A stretch of 64,000 bases of DNA from Lamellibrachia columna (GCA_963662155.1 OY759274.1:48493077-48557076); one strand, 5' to 3'; positions 34,141 through 49,900 are shown, numbered from the stretch's first letter. A program made the numbers and translations. Notes: generated by a model from the letters alone, not told the origin.

Positions 34141-35204
34141 TTTTATAGTTACACTGCTAAAAATTATTTTCTTGCTTTAATAAAAAAATCTTAAGACAAG
34201 AATATTTGTCTAGGCAGCCACGTAAGAAAATTATTTTCGTGATTTAAGAAACTTTTTATAAAAAAAAATTATTGGCTTAAGAAAATAGTTTCTGAATTCA
34301 AGAGAAGACTATATAATATTTTCTTATTAATCCAACAAAATTTGTCTTATCTAAGAAATGTTTTTTTCTGAAATAAGAATCAATCAATCAATCAAGTAAA
34401 AAAGCAAGAATATTTTTCTTAAATTATTTCCTAGGGAACCACAGAAGAAAATTGGAAAACAAGAAATGTTTTCTTAAATTTAATTAGAATATTTTTCTTG
34501 TAGTCATTTTGGATGTTTCACGTTAGTAAGAATATTTTTCTGAAAATAAGTCAAACCTTCTGAAAGCCTTTTTCTTGGAATAAGAAACATTTTCTCATTT
34601 AAATATTTTTCTTATAAAAAGAAAAACTACTGATCACTGCATGTCAGCAATCATTTCTAAAAATAAGACAATTTTCTTACCACAAATGCAAATTGCGATG
34701 AAGAGTATCAATTAACAAGGAACATACTATCGTAAAATTACAAAAGGGAGCAAGTGATATTTTTGCCATCAAAATGATGGAACTATCACAATGATGGGAC
34801 CAAAAGCCATATTTTAACATAATAAAACATTTTAGATGGCATATTTTCTACAGATGAGGATAAAGGAGAAAGTAACAATGGAATAGTGTTTTATTATGAG
34901 AAAAGGGAGTAAGTGTATGATCAATAGCATCACGTGTTATTGCGACAGCCATGCAATCAGTCTGCAGCTCTTATACCCAGTAAGTTCATTCCTTGTTAAA
35001 TCAACACATTTTCAGGAAAGTAAAAAACGTGATGTCTCAGAATGTTCTAACATTTTAACTAATTAGCAAATGGTTATATCTGAGAAACTTTGCAGAAAAA
35101 ACTAAGCTAAGGGGTAAACGCACTTGTTATATTTTCAGGTGCCTCTAACTACTGAGCTTAAATTTGCTTAATGTCTAGATATATTCGTACAGATGTGCAT
35201 CACA

Positions 35205-35795
<591 letters not shown>

Positions 35796-36334
35796 AAGTG
35801 TCAACTAATGCAAAACTAAATTGCCATAGTAACCATTAGATAAAATTTGAAAAGTATTTGAATTGTGTACTATTTGAAAGACATAGTAGCAATGACATGA
35901 TTTAGATGTCCATGTCATTCTGCACCCTTCAAAGAAGGAACAACACATTGCCAGAAGACACAATTAGTTAACTTCCTAGTATGTGAAAGCGAAGGATTTC
36001 ATCCATATATTTATTTTATTACATGTTAGATTTTATGAAAGTTAAAACAGTCAGAATGATTATATGTTAATGGGTATTTTAATTTCTATTGATGATCAAG
36101 TTGACAAGTAGAAAGTACTGAATATAATAACAACTGCAAACTGCCATTTTTCAAAGAGCCCGGCTGCTGCACACAAAATGTACTCACTGTGTTTATTACA
36201 TGGCCGGGCCACATGTCAAACTGCTATAAAATAATATGCCTGGACAACATTCTTACCTTTTGTCTAATGGAACGAACAGTATACAAATAAAATCATCCAG
36301 AGGTCTTCTTTGTCAAATATTCCCTACTATTAGC

Positions 36335-36445
36335 AGCACAGCTTCTACTACCACCCTGGTTCTAGATTATCCAGATGATGAAACCAACTGGTGACCCTAA
36401 CATAAACCTCATTAGCAGACCGTTAATGAGACCACTGGGGTACTG
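36335..36445 (-). mobile_element. Possible tRNA-derived SINE, inverted-arm copy
   Basis: Minus strand reads CCCCAGTGGTCTCATTAACG and GGGTCACCAGTTGGTTTCATC, the counterparts of 19645-19765. Same caveats as there. Confidence 0.35.
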
Positions 36446-37929
36446 AGAGTGTGGTCTCACTGCATGTGTGTCACAAGTGTTATGTCATAGGAGACTGAAC
36501 TAAATCTAAATCTCATGTGAGGCATACATTTATAGAGCACACACACAGACAGTATTTTAAAATCAAAATGTACTGAACAAAGATTACACTTAAGCTGAAT
36601 ACCCGATTAATACATTTTTATTTTATGTGTTCTTGATTACTGTAAATTATGCTTGGATCAGATATTTTACATCGTATCCTACCTCTATTAGTTTATAAGC
36701 ACCTGTCCATCTGAAATAATTAATGCAATAGAACAAACATATATTTTACTCCAAGAGTCAATAGCGAAAACTTATGTTGGAAATTTCACTCACATCGTGA
36801 TCTGATAATATATAAAAAATATTTGAGTAAAATGATAATTAGTAATATTACATTATTAAATATTATTTGGTAGCAGACTTGGTAACAAATGCAAATGTAT
36901 TTGAATGTACATTTTGCAACCCCCAAACATTTTATATTTCAAATGCCCGGCCGAAGTGATAATAATGCAAACTAGTTGATCTGCGGCAGCCTTTGTGTTG
37001 ATTGCTTGTCTCACGTGTTTCAATTGGTCAACCTACTGGGCTTTTCACATTGTTTCAGTAACGGCTTAGCCATTGACTGTGCATTCCTTTTGACTACCTG
37101 GCTCTTACCAGACATATGTACTAACAACTGAAATGAAACTAAACAAATCTGATTTCTTTATTAACTTGCAGTTATTATATAGGAAATTAATATATTTTCC
37201 TGCATTCCATGAAGAAATTCGAGGTTATACCAATTCCGATCGACTCTTGAAAATACATTCCGAAACGGAATTGAACCCGGGTTGACCACTGCTGTTGTTT
37301 GCTGATATAATTCACAGTCGAAAGTACACATACATTCTGCTGAATACTGATTACTAGATACATTTTACATCTCGGGTAAGTAAGAGTGATGCATTAATCT
37401 ACATAGGTCCAGGAATGTACACATTTTCAAACAAAATATTGTTTGCTGTATCAGAACAAAGTGAATATCTTTATTTTGTTAATGTTTGTTTTAATTCTCA
37501 AAACATGCATTTAGTAATTCTGCTAATTGACTGTTTTGACAAATAGTGTGTTGTGGTACTCTGTTTAATATCTGCTTGATACTGAATACTAGGAATTGTA
37601 CATATTGGTCAAAACGGCATTGACTTTATTCCATGGGTTCATGAATATACACCATGTCAAATAAACTGTTTCTTGCATCGGAACAAAGTGAATACATGTC
37701 TATATTTTGTTCAAAACATGTATTTACTTACCCTGTTAATTGATTGTTTTGTGTAAAATTGTTTAGTCATGCTCTTCTGGAAGACGATTTCCGCAACAAA
37801 GAAGGAACTAAATATTGCACAGTAAACGCCTGTAAACAGTTAACATTGATTATTGGAAAACAGCAGCGATTTGATGTTGATACAACGTTGAAATCGACCA
37901 ATATACTACGTCTTTACAACGGTGAATCT

Positions 37930-38060
37930 TAACACTGCTACGACGTTGAAACCAGACGTCGATGCAACGTGGAAACCAGACGTCGATACAACTTTAAACT
38001 CCGACTAGTTTTCAACATTGCTACAACGTTTAATGTAATTTGTACAGCCATTCAATCGCA
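37930..38060. repeat. Palindromic CAACGTTG/GACGTC repeat cluster, copy 1
   Basis: Contains ctacgacgttgaaaccagac, gtcgatgcaacgtggaaacc and agttttcaacattgctacaa. The same order recurs at 43065-43190. Probably the subterminal part of a short DNA element. Confidence 0.7.
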
Positions 38061-39989
38061 CGTACAAAACATATCTCTATTGCACAAGTTGTCTATCAAA
38101 CTGTAAACTCACTGATGACATTCCCATCCCCTTGCTCTTCAACTTGTCGCTGTAGGTCATTTGTCAAACTGATCTAGCTAATGTTCCCATGACAAAGACG
38201 GCCACAGCTCAACCGCATCGGAGGTTGAAGACTATGATAACAATAATTCAAACTGGAGTACGGTAATAATAAGGGTTATTATATTTGCACGCGTCTTTGT
38301 TTTGTCATGCTGTCGGTGTTCTTTTAATAGCATAGATAACCACAATTACAGTAGGATTTAACATCAAAAGATGTTTAGCCAATCAACAGCTTGCACGGAC
38401 TTGATATGTATTCCAGGGCTCGGCATCGAAAATCAAGTGAGAACTTGCCAGACTTGAGAAAGAAGAACGCAGTCCTCGCGTATTCGAGTTCTGTAATCGA
38501 GTACATATTTGAAGTATTCGTGTTCGTAGTCATATTTATTATATATGTTTTTAGGTTATGTAATTAAGCATTGCTAATAAGTGCTCGTATTTTTATTATG
38601 CAAAGCGTGTTTTGCATCAATAGGTAAACCCAACAGACAGTGCCAGTCAACACTGAAGTGTGCTTGAACGTTCTTCCTAATAATTTTGTCTACATGATTT
38701 TTAATTCAGGAACGCAGTTGGAGGGAATTTTTTCTAAGGTGCATGAACATCAAACTTCCATTATTGTCGCGGAAATTCACCGTTGGCAAAAATAAAATCT
38801 GCAACTATTATTTATATCAGCGGTATCATTCACTTATGGCACCGCGTACAGTAACTGGCAATAATGGTTTTTTGTACTGTATTTTCATATGCTGCTTCCA
38901 CGTAGGTTACCTTGCAAAGTCTATCATTAATTAATTAGACATTACAACCGGCTTTCAGTTGTTCGACATTTTTAATAACTTGGAGGGATTATAAAATCGT
39001 GTGTCACCCTTTGATGTAATAGTATTTAATGAACATATATATTCATTTAAATATGGATAACGTACACACACAAACATGTGCGCACAAACATGTACGCACG
39101 CTTAAAACGAATCATTACTGGCCTACACCTAAAATTGTATTCGCTCTATTTGCTGTTTCATGGCCTAGCGAAATGTAAAGTATTACTAATTTACCTGCTA
39201 GATCCCATTCTTCATGTAAACACAATGTGTGTTATAGTGGTACGGAAGTGATTATTAGTAAGATAAGCTTATTATTCGGGCATATGTTTTGGCCACAGAC
39301 ATGTCTGAACGAAAATTCGTTCGTTGCGTGTTTATTGTTTATTCTTGAGTCACTATTGATTTTAACATGAACAATTCACATGTCACATCAAATAAAAAAA
39401 TTACTTTCTTTTGAGGTTTATGTTCATAATCATTTGCAATAGTGGCTGCAAAAATAAAATGTAATACATGTGCATGCAAGTCATTTTCAAACTGCAATGT
39501 ATTATGACCGATCCAGTTAATTGCAGCCTCGTGTCCCACAATATGTCACCAACAGCATACTGCTCATGTTCTGCGGGACGTCTCAAAATGTCCCTTATTC
39601 AGGCTCTGTCTGCTACACAAGTGTGTGTCGTGTCGGGTCGCAGCCTATGTAAAGACAACTTTGCCATTCTTCTGGTACTAGGATGAGCTACACAGATTAA
39701 CTCGTTTCGGCCGATATGATAATAAGGCATAATAGTTGATATGTGACTGCCTTTGTGTTGGCTGCGTGTCTCCTGTATCTCGCGTGTCTTGCGTGTTTCA
39801 TTTCTTTGTCGTCAGTCATTGCTATCAGACTTGCGCCATGTACGCCTTTGTCTACCTGACACACAATTCGCGTGCCAATCCTGAAGTTTCACACTTCAGA
39901 AACGTCATAACACGGATAAACGGCAGGACTGAACATCAGAGGATGTCTAACCACGTAGCAGCATGTCTTTGTGTTGTCATGATGTGTGT

Positions 39990-40410
39990 GTTCTCTAAAT
40001 AGCATAGATCACCATCATTACAATAGTATTGAACATCAAAGGATGTCTAGCCACTTAACATAATGTATTTTTGTTGTCATGATGTTTGTGTTCTCTTAAT
40101 AGCATAGATAACCATAATTACAGTAGTATTCAACATCAAATTATGTCTAGCCCCTTAACAGCCTGCACGGACTTGATATGTATTTCAGGGCTCGGCATCG
40201 AGAATCAAGCGAGGACTTGCTAGAACTGAGAACGAAAAACTCAGTCTTCGTGTATTCCCGTTCTGTAATCGAGTACGAGTACGGTAGTAATAATGGTTAT
40301 TGTATTTGCACGTCTTTATGCTGTCATGATGTCAGTGTTCTCTTAATAACATTGATAACCATTGCAGAAGGGTTGAAATTCAAATCATGTCTAGGCACTT
40401 AACAGCATGT
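39990..40410 (+). repeat. About 100-bp degenerate tandem repeat
   Basis: Units near 39990, 40090 and 40330 share gtgttctcttaatagcatag, accataattacagtagtatt and atgtctagccacttaacag. The middle unit is split by a copy of the 38400-38500 sequence. Confidence 0.6.
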
Positions 40411-43064
40411 TTGATATGTTTTTCAAATTTATTGCCTCAACAGGAACACTCCAAAGACGGCGCCACTGAACAATGCGGTACATTACAATTTACAATTTTA
40501 TTTAAAATTGTTTTATAGTGGAATGGATGTGATTATTGGTAAAATGAGCTCATTATTCGGATATACAAAATGCGTTGGGTGGTTGTTTATTTGTGGTTCA
40601 CTATTAATTTTACCATGAACAATTCGCAGTTCATATCGAATACCAAATTACACTTTACTTTCGGTGTTTATAATTATTTGTAATAGTGGACTACATCAAA
40701 TACAATTTGATATATAAACCACGTTTAAACTGCACGGTGTTATGACCGGTTCAGTTGGCTCTAAGGGGAAACATGTAAAATATGTTTCGGCTGCTAAATT
40801 GTGTTTTGTACCCGGGCGCCGAAAACTATTTCTGCGACCGTGACTTCAGCAAAGTGTATTTATATAAACTACGTGTGAAATGCATTTACAGGGAACCCAC
40901 ATTAACGCTTCCAAGCCGATGGATACATATTCTTCAACCAAAAAATGGTCTTATGAGTTTTTTTTTCAGCAATGTACAAACTAAATGTTGCCTTTGTACT
41001 CAAACCATGATTACTCGCTGTGTAACTTTAACGGTACATCTCTATATTTAGCAAAGTATTCACTTTCAATGTCAGTAAAGGTACAATTGTGCATAACTAG
41101 TTAACACATATACTATATAACATATTTAGCACAACTAAAGCCTAAATAGTCTACTCGCTATAAAAGACCAACATTTTACTCCCAACAAATCCAGATAGCA
41201 GGTGCCTCATTTCCCCATTTTCCGGACCCCCATGATAACTACATGTGGCTAAGTGCATCTGGCAAACAAAACACTGTCAAGTGCAGCCCCATGTCCCATA
41301 ATATGTCACTTACTAATAGCATACTGCTTATGTCACGCATGATTAAAAGGAACTTCCCATTCAAACCGTTGGATTTCGAGATATTTTGGCGTAGGTTTTG
41401 CTCACAACAAAGATGTTCTCGAGAGTCGCTATTCGGGTGTGTTTTGCATGTTATCTGCATGTCATTTGTCAAACGCGGGCATTGTCCTGCAAGATTACAA
41501 ACCCTTTTTCGAAACGTATAAACTCGTAAGAAATGGCACGTACTCAGGTAAAACCGTAAGAAGTTGCACCCAAGTTGTGGGAGGCTACGGTACGAGATAT
41601 GTGTTCTGTTGAAATGTGACATAAATAGATCGCAGGATCAGTTGGAATAGCCAGTATTACCATGGCGTTCCCGAAGGTTTGGGTTGACTTCTCAAATATA
41701 ATAGTCAGTTTCAGCTATACGCGTTTCGCTCTTCGTAAATAACAAAATTGTAATTTATACGTAAATACGGATATAATGGCCTCCACTGGTGAATATGCTA
41801 CAAATAAGTTTTGAGACATTATTTCAAAGAAGATATGATTGAAAGAAGACATGCATAAGATGCATTACTATGTCTAAGAATAGTAATACATAAGCAGGAT
41901 AGGGACAACACCAGTATTGTTACTGTAGTCTATGCATTTAGGAACGAGTCGGCAACCCCGCTGGATGGATGTGTGGAAGGGGTTTCAACCTCAGTCCCAC
42001 CTGTTTCTGGGGCCAACTTCCCACGTCCCACCCATATTGAGTGTCCACTTCCCACCAATTCCACATCCCACTAATTGTTTAGACCCCCCCACCCTCTCAC
42101 CAATTGTTGGGATGAACTTCCCACTTCCTGCAACTCACGACACATTAAAGTTTATCGGCAGATACACTGCTTCAAACAATTTACAGCTGAAAATACATTA
42201 CAGCTACGTATGAGACAAGTTAAACTTAAGCTATGCATTACGCATACGTTAAGCATTGATGTACTTTGGGAACAAACAACTTATAGCTGAACCTCTATGT
42301 TAGCGTAGATATTATTATTACAAAGGAACTTAAAACAGCTGGGATTGTATACTATTAACTATTAGTAATGCGACTTACAAAGATCACGAATATCACGTAG
42401 GATATTTTCCGAGGAACTTCTGTGCTGACGTACTATAGTATAACTATGTCGCACATTTCTATGTATTTAATCATTCGTTAACAGTGTAAATTTCCATATA
42501 TTTGTTTTAGAAATGGGGCATTTCTAGCCAAACCAACAATCTGCACAGGAAAGTGTCTATTGTGCTGCGTTAAAATTCGTCACAATATTCAGGTCGGATA
42601 ACACCGCCTGTATAGTTGCAGACCATTCGCGGTTACCGGATAAATGTAGACGTTAGTCATTCACACATATTACATATTACTCAGTCCGCTGTGGATATCG
42701 TGTTTCACTTTGATGCATTCAATAGATCGTTGTACCATGAAACACATGCATTGTTAACAACCACACAATGAAAGACAATTAAAGGCGGAGTTTCGTCTGT
42801 GTTCCAGTTTGCTGAACAAGACAACGCAAAGCGGGATCTGTGTATTCTGGTTTCACGTGATGTTTACTTGGATAATTTTATCGTTGACATGCTGTACGAT
42901 TCAAAGTATTCTGTCCGGGTTTTGGCCACCTCCGTGGACATTGGCTAACACGTCTCCGCTAATATAGACTAGTAGGGTGTGTCTAAGCAATTCGTGAAGG
43001 ACAAAGATAATAATAAATCAAAGCACAAGCAATAATTGAGGTGACCAATTTGTTACGTCGTTGC

Positions 43065-43265
43065 AACGTTGAATCTTAACATTGCTACAGAGTTGAAACC
43101 AGTCGTCGATGCAACGTGGAAACCAGACGTCGATACAACTTTAAAATCCAACTAGTTTTCAACATTGCTACAACGTGTAATGTCATTTGTACAGCCATTC
43201 AATCGCACATACAAAACCAACTAGTTTTTAACATTGCTACAACGTGTAAGTGATAGTTAATATAT
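43065..43265. repeat. Palindromic CAACGTTG/GACGTC repeat cluster, copy 2
   Basis: Near-identical to 37925-38060 (gaaaccagtcgtcgatgcaa, gaaaccagacgtcgatacaa, agttttcaacattgctacaa), with the last section repeated again at 43225-43255. It directly abuts the final satellite block. Confidence 0.75.
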
Positions 43266-43267
43266 AT

Positions 43268-46200
43268 CACGTGAAAATGTTGTGAATTCCAACAAAAATG
43301 CTGTGGACTCATTCACTTATGTGGAAATGTTGTGAACTTCAACTATAATGTAGTATGTACTCAGTCTCTCAAGAGTAAATGCTGTGGACGCCTTCTCTCA
43401 TGAGTAAATGTTGTTGGCTCCGTCTCTACCTAGTTAATAGTTTGGCCTAGTGTTGAAGAAGAAGGGGGAACAAAAATCAATGACCGGTATCGTTGCCAGC
43501 CTTCAACCCGGGCTCCAGGGAAAGGAAGGACCGCAACAGTAGCATCTCTCATGTGTAAGTGCTGCGTATACCATCTCTAATGAGTAAATGTTGTGGGCCC
43601 CATCTCTCATCGGTAAATGTTCTGTACGACATCTCTCATTCGTAAATTCTGATGAATACATCTCTCACGAGTATATGCTGTGGACACCATCTCTCATGAG
43701 TAAATGCTGTGAACTGCATCTCTCAAGAGTAAATGTTTTGTATATCATCTCTTATGAGTATATGTCCTGTACTCCTTCTCTCATGAGTAAAAGCTGCTTA
43801 ATCATCTCTCTTGAGAAGATATTGCGGACTCCATCTCTCATGAGTAAATGATGTGTACGGGCTACAGGGAAAAGGAGGAGAGTAACAATAGCATCTATCA
43901 TGTGGAACTTCTGTGGACTCCTTATTTCAAGAGTAAATAATGTATACCCCGTTTCTCGTCAATAAAAGGTGTGGAACCTATATATTGAGAGTCAAAACTA
44001 AACTTTGGACTGCATAAGTAATGACAAAATGCTGCGGACGCCATCTCTCAAGAATCCACCTCTCACGGGTAAATGCAGTGGCCTGTGAATAAATACTATA
44101 TATCCCACCTCTCTTGTTAAAATGTTGTTAGCTCCAACTCTAATTAGTAAATGTTGTGTGCTCCATCTCTCACAAGGAATTATCGCGTACACCATCTCTC
44201 AAGAGTAAATGCTACGAAATCCATCTCTCATGAGTATATACAGTGCACTCCATCTCTCAAGAGTAAATGCTGTGTATTCCATATATTGGGAGTCAATGCT
44301 GTGGACTCCATATCTCGTAAACGCTGTGGACTCCTCCTCTCCTTTGTAAATGTTGTGGACTAGTGATAAAGATGAAGGGGAAGCCAAAATCGATGAAAAG
44401 TATCGATGCCAGCTCTCGTGTGTAAATTCTGTAGACTCCATATATTGTGATAACATGTTTTGGACTCCACCTCTCATGAATTACTGCTTTGAACTCCATC
44501 TCTTGAGTATTAATAGTGTGGACCCCATCTGTCGGGAGAGAATGCTGTGAACTCCATCTCTCATGTGAAAATGTTTTGAACTCCAACTCTCATGTACGAT
44601 GTACTCCATCTCTAAAGAGTAAATGCCGTGGACGCCTTCTTTCATGGTTAAATGTTGTTGGCTCCTTCTCTACATAGTAAATAGTGTGGACTAGTGATGA
44701 AGAAGAAGGGGAAACAAAAATATATGACCGGTATCGTTGCCAGCCTCACCCCGGACTACAGGGAATGTAAGGAGCACAACAATTGCATCTTTTATGTGTA
44801 CATGCTATGGACTCCATCTCTTGTCAGTAAAAGCTGTGGACTCCATCTCTTTAGAGTCTATGCTGTGGACTCCATCTATATTAACTAAATTTGTGAACTC
44901 CATTTCTTATTAGTAAAAGTTGTTCACTCCATCTCTCCCGAGTGTAAATGCTATGGACTCCATCTTTCAAGAGAGTAAATCCTATGGACCCAATATGTCA
45001 TAAATAAATGCATTATACTCCATCTGTAATTAGGTAAATGCTGTATACTTCATCTGTCATCCGTAAATCGTGTTTGCTACATCTCTGCTGTGAACTGCAC
45101 CTCTCAAGTGTAAATGTTGTGGACGCAATCTCTCAAAAAAATAAATACCGTATTCTCCATCTCTCATGAGTAAATGCTGTTGATTTCATCTCTAATGAGT
45201 AAATATCATGTACTCGATCTTTTATAAGTAAATGCTGGGTACTCAAAAAAAATTGCTGTGGACTCCAAATATTTTCAGTAAATGTGGACACCATCTCTCA
45301 TGAGTAAATGCTGTGTACCCCACCTCTCGTGAGTATATGTCGTGTTCTCCTTCTCTCATGAGTAAATGCTGCGTAATCCATTTACCAAGAATAAATGCTG
45401 AAAACTCCATATCTCCTGGTTAAATGTCATGTATGTCATTTCTCTTGAGAATATATTGTGAACTCCATCTCTTATGAGTAAGTGCTGTTTACGAGCTACA
45501 GGGAGAAGGAGGAAACCAAATATAGCATCTATAGTGTGTAAATGCTATAGACTCCTTCTTTCATGAGTAAATAATGTGTTCACCATATCTCGTCATTAAA
45601 AGCTGTGGAACCCATTTCTAGAGAGTCCAGAGTAAATGCTACGAAATCCATATCTCATGAGAATATACAGTGCACTCCATTTCTTAAGAGTAAATGCTGT
45701 GTATATCCTATCTTGGGAGTCAATGCTGTGGACTCCATATCTCGTAAGTGCTGTGGACTTCTCCTCTCCTTTATAAATGATGTGGACTAGTGAAGAAGAA
45801 GATGGGGAAACCAAAATCGACGAAAAGTATCGATGCCAGCTCTGATATGTAAATATGTTGTGAGTAAATGTTGTGGACACCACCTCTCAGTAGAAACTGC
45901 TTTGGACTCCATCTCTTGAGAGTGAATACTGTGGACGCCGTATGTCGGGAGAAAATGCTGAGGACTCCATCTCTCATGTGAAAATGTTGTGAACTCCAAC
46001 TCTGATGGGTAAATACCATGTACATCATATCTCAAGAATAAATGCTGTGGACGCATTCTATCATAAGTAAATTTTTTTGGCTCCGTCTCTCCTTAGTAAA
46101 TGGTATGGACTAGTGAAAAATAAGGAGGGGAAAAATCAGTGACCGGTATTGTTGCCAGCCTCACCACGGACTACAAGGAAAGGAAGGAACGCAACAATTG

Positions 46201-46900
46201 CATATGTCATGTATAAATGCTGTGGACTCCATCTCTCGTCAGCAAAAGCTATGGACACCATCTCTTGAGAGTATGTGGACTCCATTTATATTAAGTAAAT
46301 TATGTGCACTCAATTTCTTAATAGTAAAACCTGTTCACTCCATCTCACATGAGAGTAAATGCAATGGACTCCATCTGTCATAAATAAATGCCTTGTACTC
46401 CATCTGTCATTGGGTATATGAAGTGGACTCCATCGCTCATGAGTAAATAATATATTCTCCATATCTCGTGACTAAATGCGGTGTACTCCATCTCTCAAGA
46501 GTAAATGCTGTGTATACAATCTATAATGTGTAAATATTGTAGATTCCACCCCTCTTGGGTAAATATTGTGATCTCCATCTCTAATTCCTAAATTCTGTTT
46601 GCTGCATCTCTCAGGAATATATGCTGTGGACACCATGTATCTTAAATAAATGGTGTAAACTCCATCTCTCATGAGTAAATGCTATGTACTCCATGTCTCA
46701 AGATTAAATTCTGTGTACACAATACCTTATCAGTAAATGCTGCGGACTCCATCTCTTGTGAGTAAATGGTGTGGACACCATATCTCGTGAGAAAGTGCTA
46801 TGGACTTAACTTCTCATGAGCTGTGGACTAGTGAAGAAGAAGAAGGGGGAACAAATATCGATTACAGGGAAAAGAAGGAGAGCACCAATTGCATCTCTCA
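43268..46900 (+). repeat. 29-bp satellite, block 3, type A domain
   Basis: Forward-oriented monomers with type A spacers at 43445-43555, 44360-44410, 44690-44790, 45785-45840, 46105-46200 and 46826-46895, and short gggctacagggaaaaggagg spacers at 43855 and 45490. This matches the organisation of block 2. Confidence 0.93.
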
Positions 46901-49900
46901 TGTGTAAATGCTGTAGACTCCATTTGTAGTGAGTAAATACTGGCCATTCTATCTCTTTTGAGTAAACGCTGTGGACACCACCTGTCAAGAGTAAATGCAG
47001 TGGATTGCATCTCTCCAGATTAAATGCTGAGTACCCCATTTTTATGTAATTGCAGTGGTCTTCATCTCCCGTGAGTAAATAATATATAAACCATATCTCA
47101 TGAGTAAATGCTGTGGAATCTATCTCTCATAATTAAATGTCGTGTGCTCCATATATAATGAGTGAATACCGTGTTCTCCATATCTCAACATTAAATGCCG
47201 TGTACTCCATGTCTCATTAGGAAATACAGTGTTCTACATTTCTCATGAGTAAATTGTGTGGACTCCATCTCTTATGAGTACATATCTTGAACTCCATCTC
47301 TCATTGGTAAATGCAGTTTACTCCAACTGTCATGAGTATATGGTGTTGACTCCATCTTTCTAGAGTAAATGCTCATCCAATTCTCATCAGTAAATGCTGC
47401 ATCTCTTGTGAGTAAATGTTGTGAACACAATACCTCACGAGTAACTGCTTTGGACTTCATATCCTGTTATTGAATACTGTGAACTCCATCTCTCAAGAAT
47501 AAACGCTGTTTGTTCCTTCTCTCATAATTACATGTCGTGTATTCCTTCTCTAGTGAGTAAATGCTGTGTACTCCGTATGTTGTGGGTTTCACCTCTTTTG
47601 ATTCAATGCTGTGGAGGCCACCTCTCATGAAAAAATGCTGTTGACCCAATCCCTCATGAGTTAATGTTGTGGACTTCATTTCTCATGAGAAAAAACCGTG
47701 TACTCCATGTATTTTGAGTAAATGTTGTATACTCCATTTCTCATTAGTAAATTATGTTGGTGCATCCCCATATTTTATGAGTAAATGCTGTGAAACCCAT
47801 ATCTCATGAGTAAATGCTGTGTACTCCTTCTCTCAAGATTAAATGTTGTGTACACAATCTCTAATGTGTGTCTGGTGTGGACTCCATTTCTGATGAGTAA
47901 TGGATGTGGACTCCAATTCTCATCAGTAAATTCTGTATAATCCATCACTGATGAGTAATTGATGTGAAATCCATCTCTAATGAATAAATATCATATACTC
48001 GACCTTTTATTAGTAAATGTTGCGCACTCGGTCACTCATGAGTATATGTTGTTGACCCCATATCTCAAGAGAAAATGCTGTGGACTCCATCTCTTGGAAG
48101 TCAAAGCTATGGACTCCATATCTTTTCAGTAAGTGTGGACACCATCTCTTGAGATTCATTGCTTTGGACTGCATCAGTCGTTAGAAAATGTTGTGGATTC
48201 CATCTCTTGGAAATCAATTATATGGACTCCATATCTTGTCAGTAAGCGTGGACTCCATCTATCATGAGTAAATGCTGTGTACACCATCTCTCATGTGTAA
48301 ATGCTGTAGACTCCATCTGTTGTGAGTAAATAATGGCCATTCCATCTCTTATGATTAAATGCTGTGGACACCACCTGTCATGAGTAAATACAGTGGATTG
48401 CATCTCTCCAGAGTAAATGCTGAGTACCCCATTTTTTAGTAATTGCAGTGGACTCCATCTCTGGTGAGTAAATACTATAAACACCATCTCTCATGAGTAA
48501 ATGCTGTGGACTCCATCTCTCATTATTAAATGTCGTGTGCTCCATATATAATGAGTAAATATCGTGTTCTCCATCTCTCATTAGTAAATGCTGTTTACCC
48601 CATTTCTCATTAATAAATACCGTGTTCTCCATTTCTCAGCAGTAAATTGTGTGGACTCCATCTCTTATGAGTGCATATATTGAACTCCATCTCTCATTAG
48701 TAAATGCAGTTTACTCCAACTGTCATGAATATATGTTGTGGAATCCATATTTCTAGACTAAATGCTGCGGACTCCACCTCTTGTGAGTAAATGTAGTGGA
48801 CTCCATATCTCACGAGAAACTGCTTTGGACTCCATCTCTTGACATTGAATATTGTGAATTCCATATCTCAATAGTAAACACTGCTCACTCCTACACTCAT
48901 AAGTACATGTCGTGCACTCATTCTCTCATGAGTAAATGCTGTGTACTCCGTATGCTGTGGGTATCACCTCTTTTGAGTAAATGCTGTGGAGGCCTCCTCT
49001 CATAAGTAAATGCTGTGGACCCCATCCCTCATGAGTCAACGCTGTGGACTTCATCTCTCATGAGAAAACACCGTGCACTCCATGTATCTTGAGTAAATGT
49101 TGTGTACTCCATCTATCATTAGTAATTTCTGTGGAATCCAAGTGAAAATATTGTCAACTCCAAATCTTGTGACAAAATACTACTTACTCCGTCTCTTATT
49201 AGTAAATGCAGTGGACTCAATAGCTCATAAATAAATGCCTTCTTCTCCATATCTCATGAGTAAATACCGTGTCCTCCATCTCCCATGAGTAAATGCAGTG
49301 TGCCCAATCTCTCAAGAGTACATTATGTGTTTTCCATCTCTCAAAATTAAATGCTGTGTACCCCATCTCAAATGATTACATTTTGTAAACTGCCTCTTTC
49401 ATTCATAAATTTTGTTCGTGCATCTCTCATTAGTATATGCTGTGGACAACATATATCATGAGAAAATGCTGTGAAACCCATCTCCCCAGAGTAAATGCTG
49501 CGGACGCCATCTCTTATGAGTAAATACTGTAATCTCCATCTCTCATAAGTAAATACTGTGTACTTCATCTCTCAAGATTAAATATTGTGTACACAATCTC
49601 TAATGTGTGTCTGGTGTGGACTCCATTTCTGATGAGTAAAGCCAGTGGACTCCAATTCTCATCAGTAAATTCTGTATACTCCATCTCTCATGAGTAGTTG
49701 ATGTGAAAACCATCTCTAATGAGTTAATATCAAACACTCGATATTTTATAAGTAAATGTTTTGCACTCGGTATCTCATAAGTATATATTGTGGTCTCCAT
49801 ATCTCAAGAGAAAATGTTTTTGACTGTATCTTTCTAGACTAAATGTTGTGGACTCCATATCTCACGAGTAACTGCTTTGGACTCCATCTTTTGACATTGA

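Larger units (their letters stand above)
36954..43267. other. Gene-free stretch with old partial duplications
   Basis: No convincing gene. Diverged duplicates are visible. 36950-37030 resembles 39710-39800 (gtgactgcctttgtgttggc). 38320-38510 resembles 40090-40290 (cacggacttgatatgtattt, gggctcggcatcgaaaatca). 39230-39530 resembles 40510-40760 (taacatgaacaattcacatg). 39535-39575 resembles 41285-41335 (tgtcccacaatatgtcacc). A cluster of about 100-bp tandem units (tagcatagataaccataatt) lies at 39990-40410. Two arrays of AACGT-type palindromes are at 37850-38040 and 43055-43260. Confidence 0.5.

Noticed and set aside
37260..37300. tRNA-like B box on the minus strand (GGTTCAATTCC)
   Set aside because: The T-arm stem does not pair beyond two bases and no A box is found upstream.
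41932..42290. Overlapping plus-strand frames rich in Pro and His
   Set aside because: Caused by a short C-rich tcccac-type repeat; no other coding evidence.
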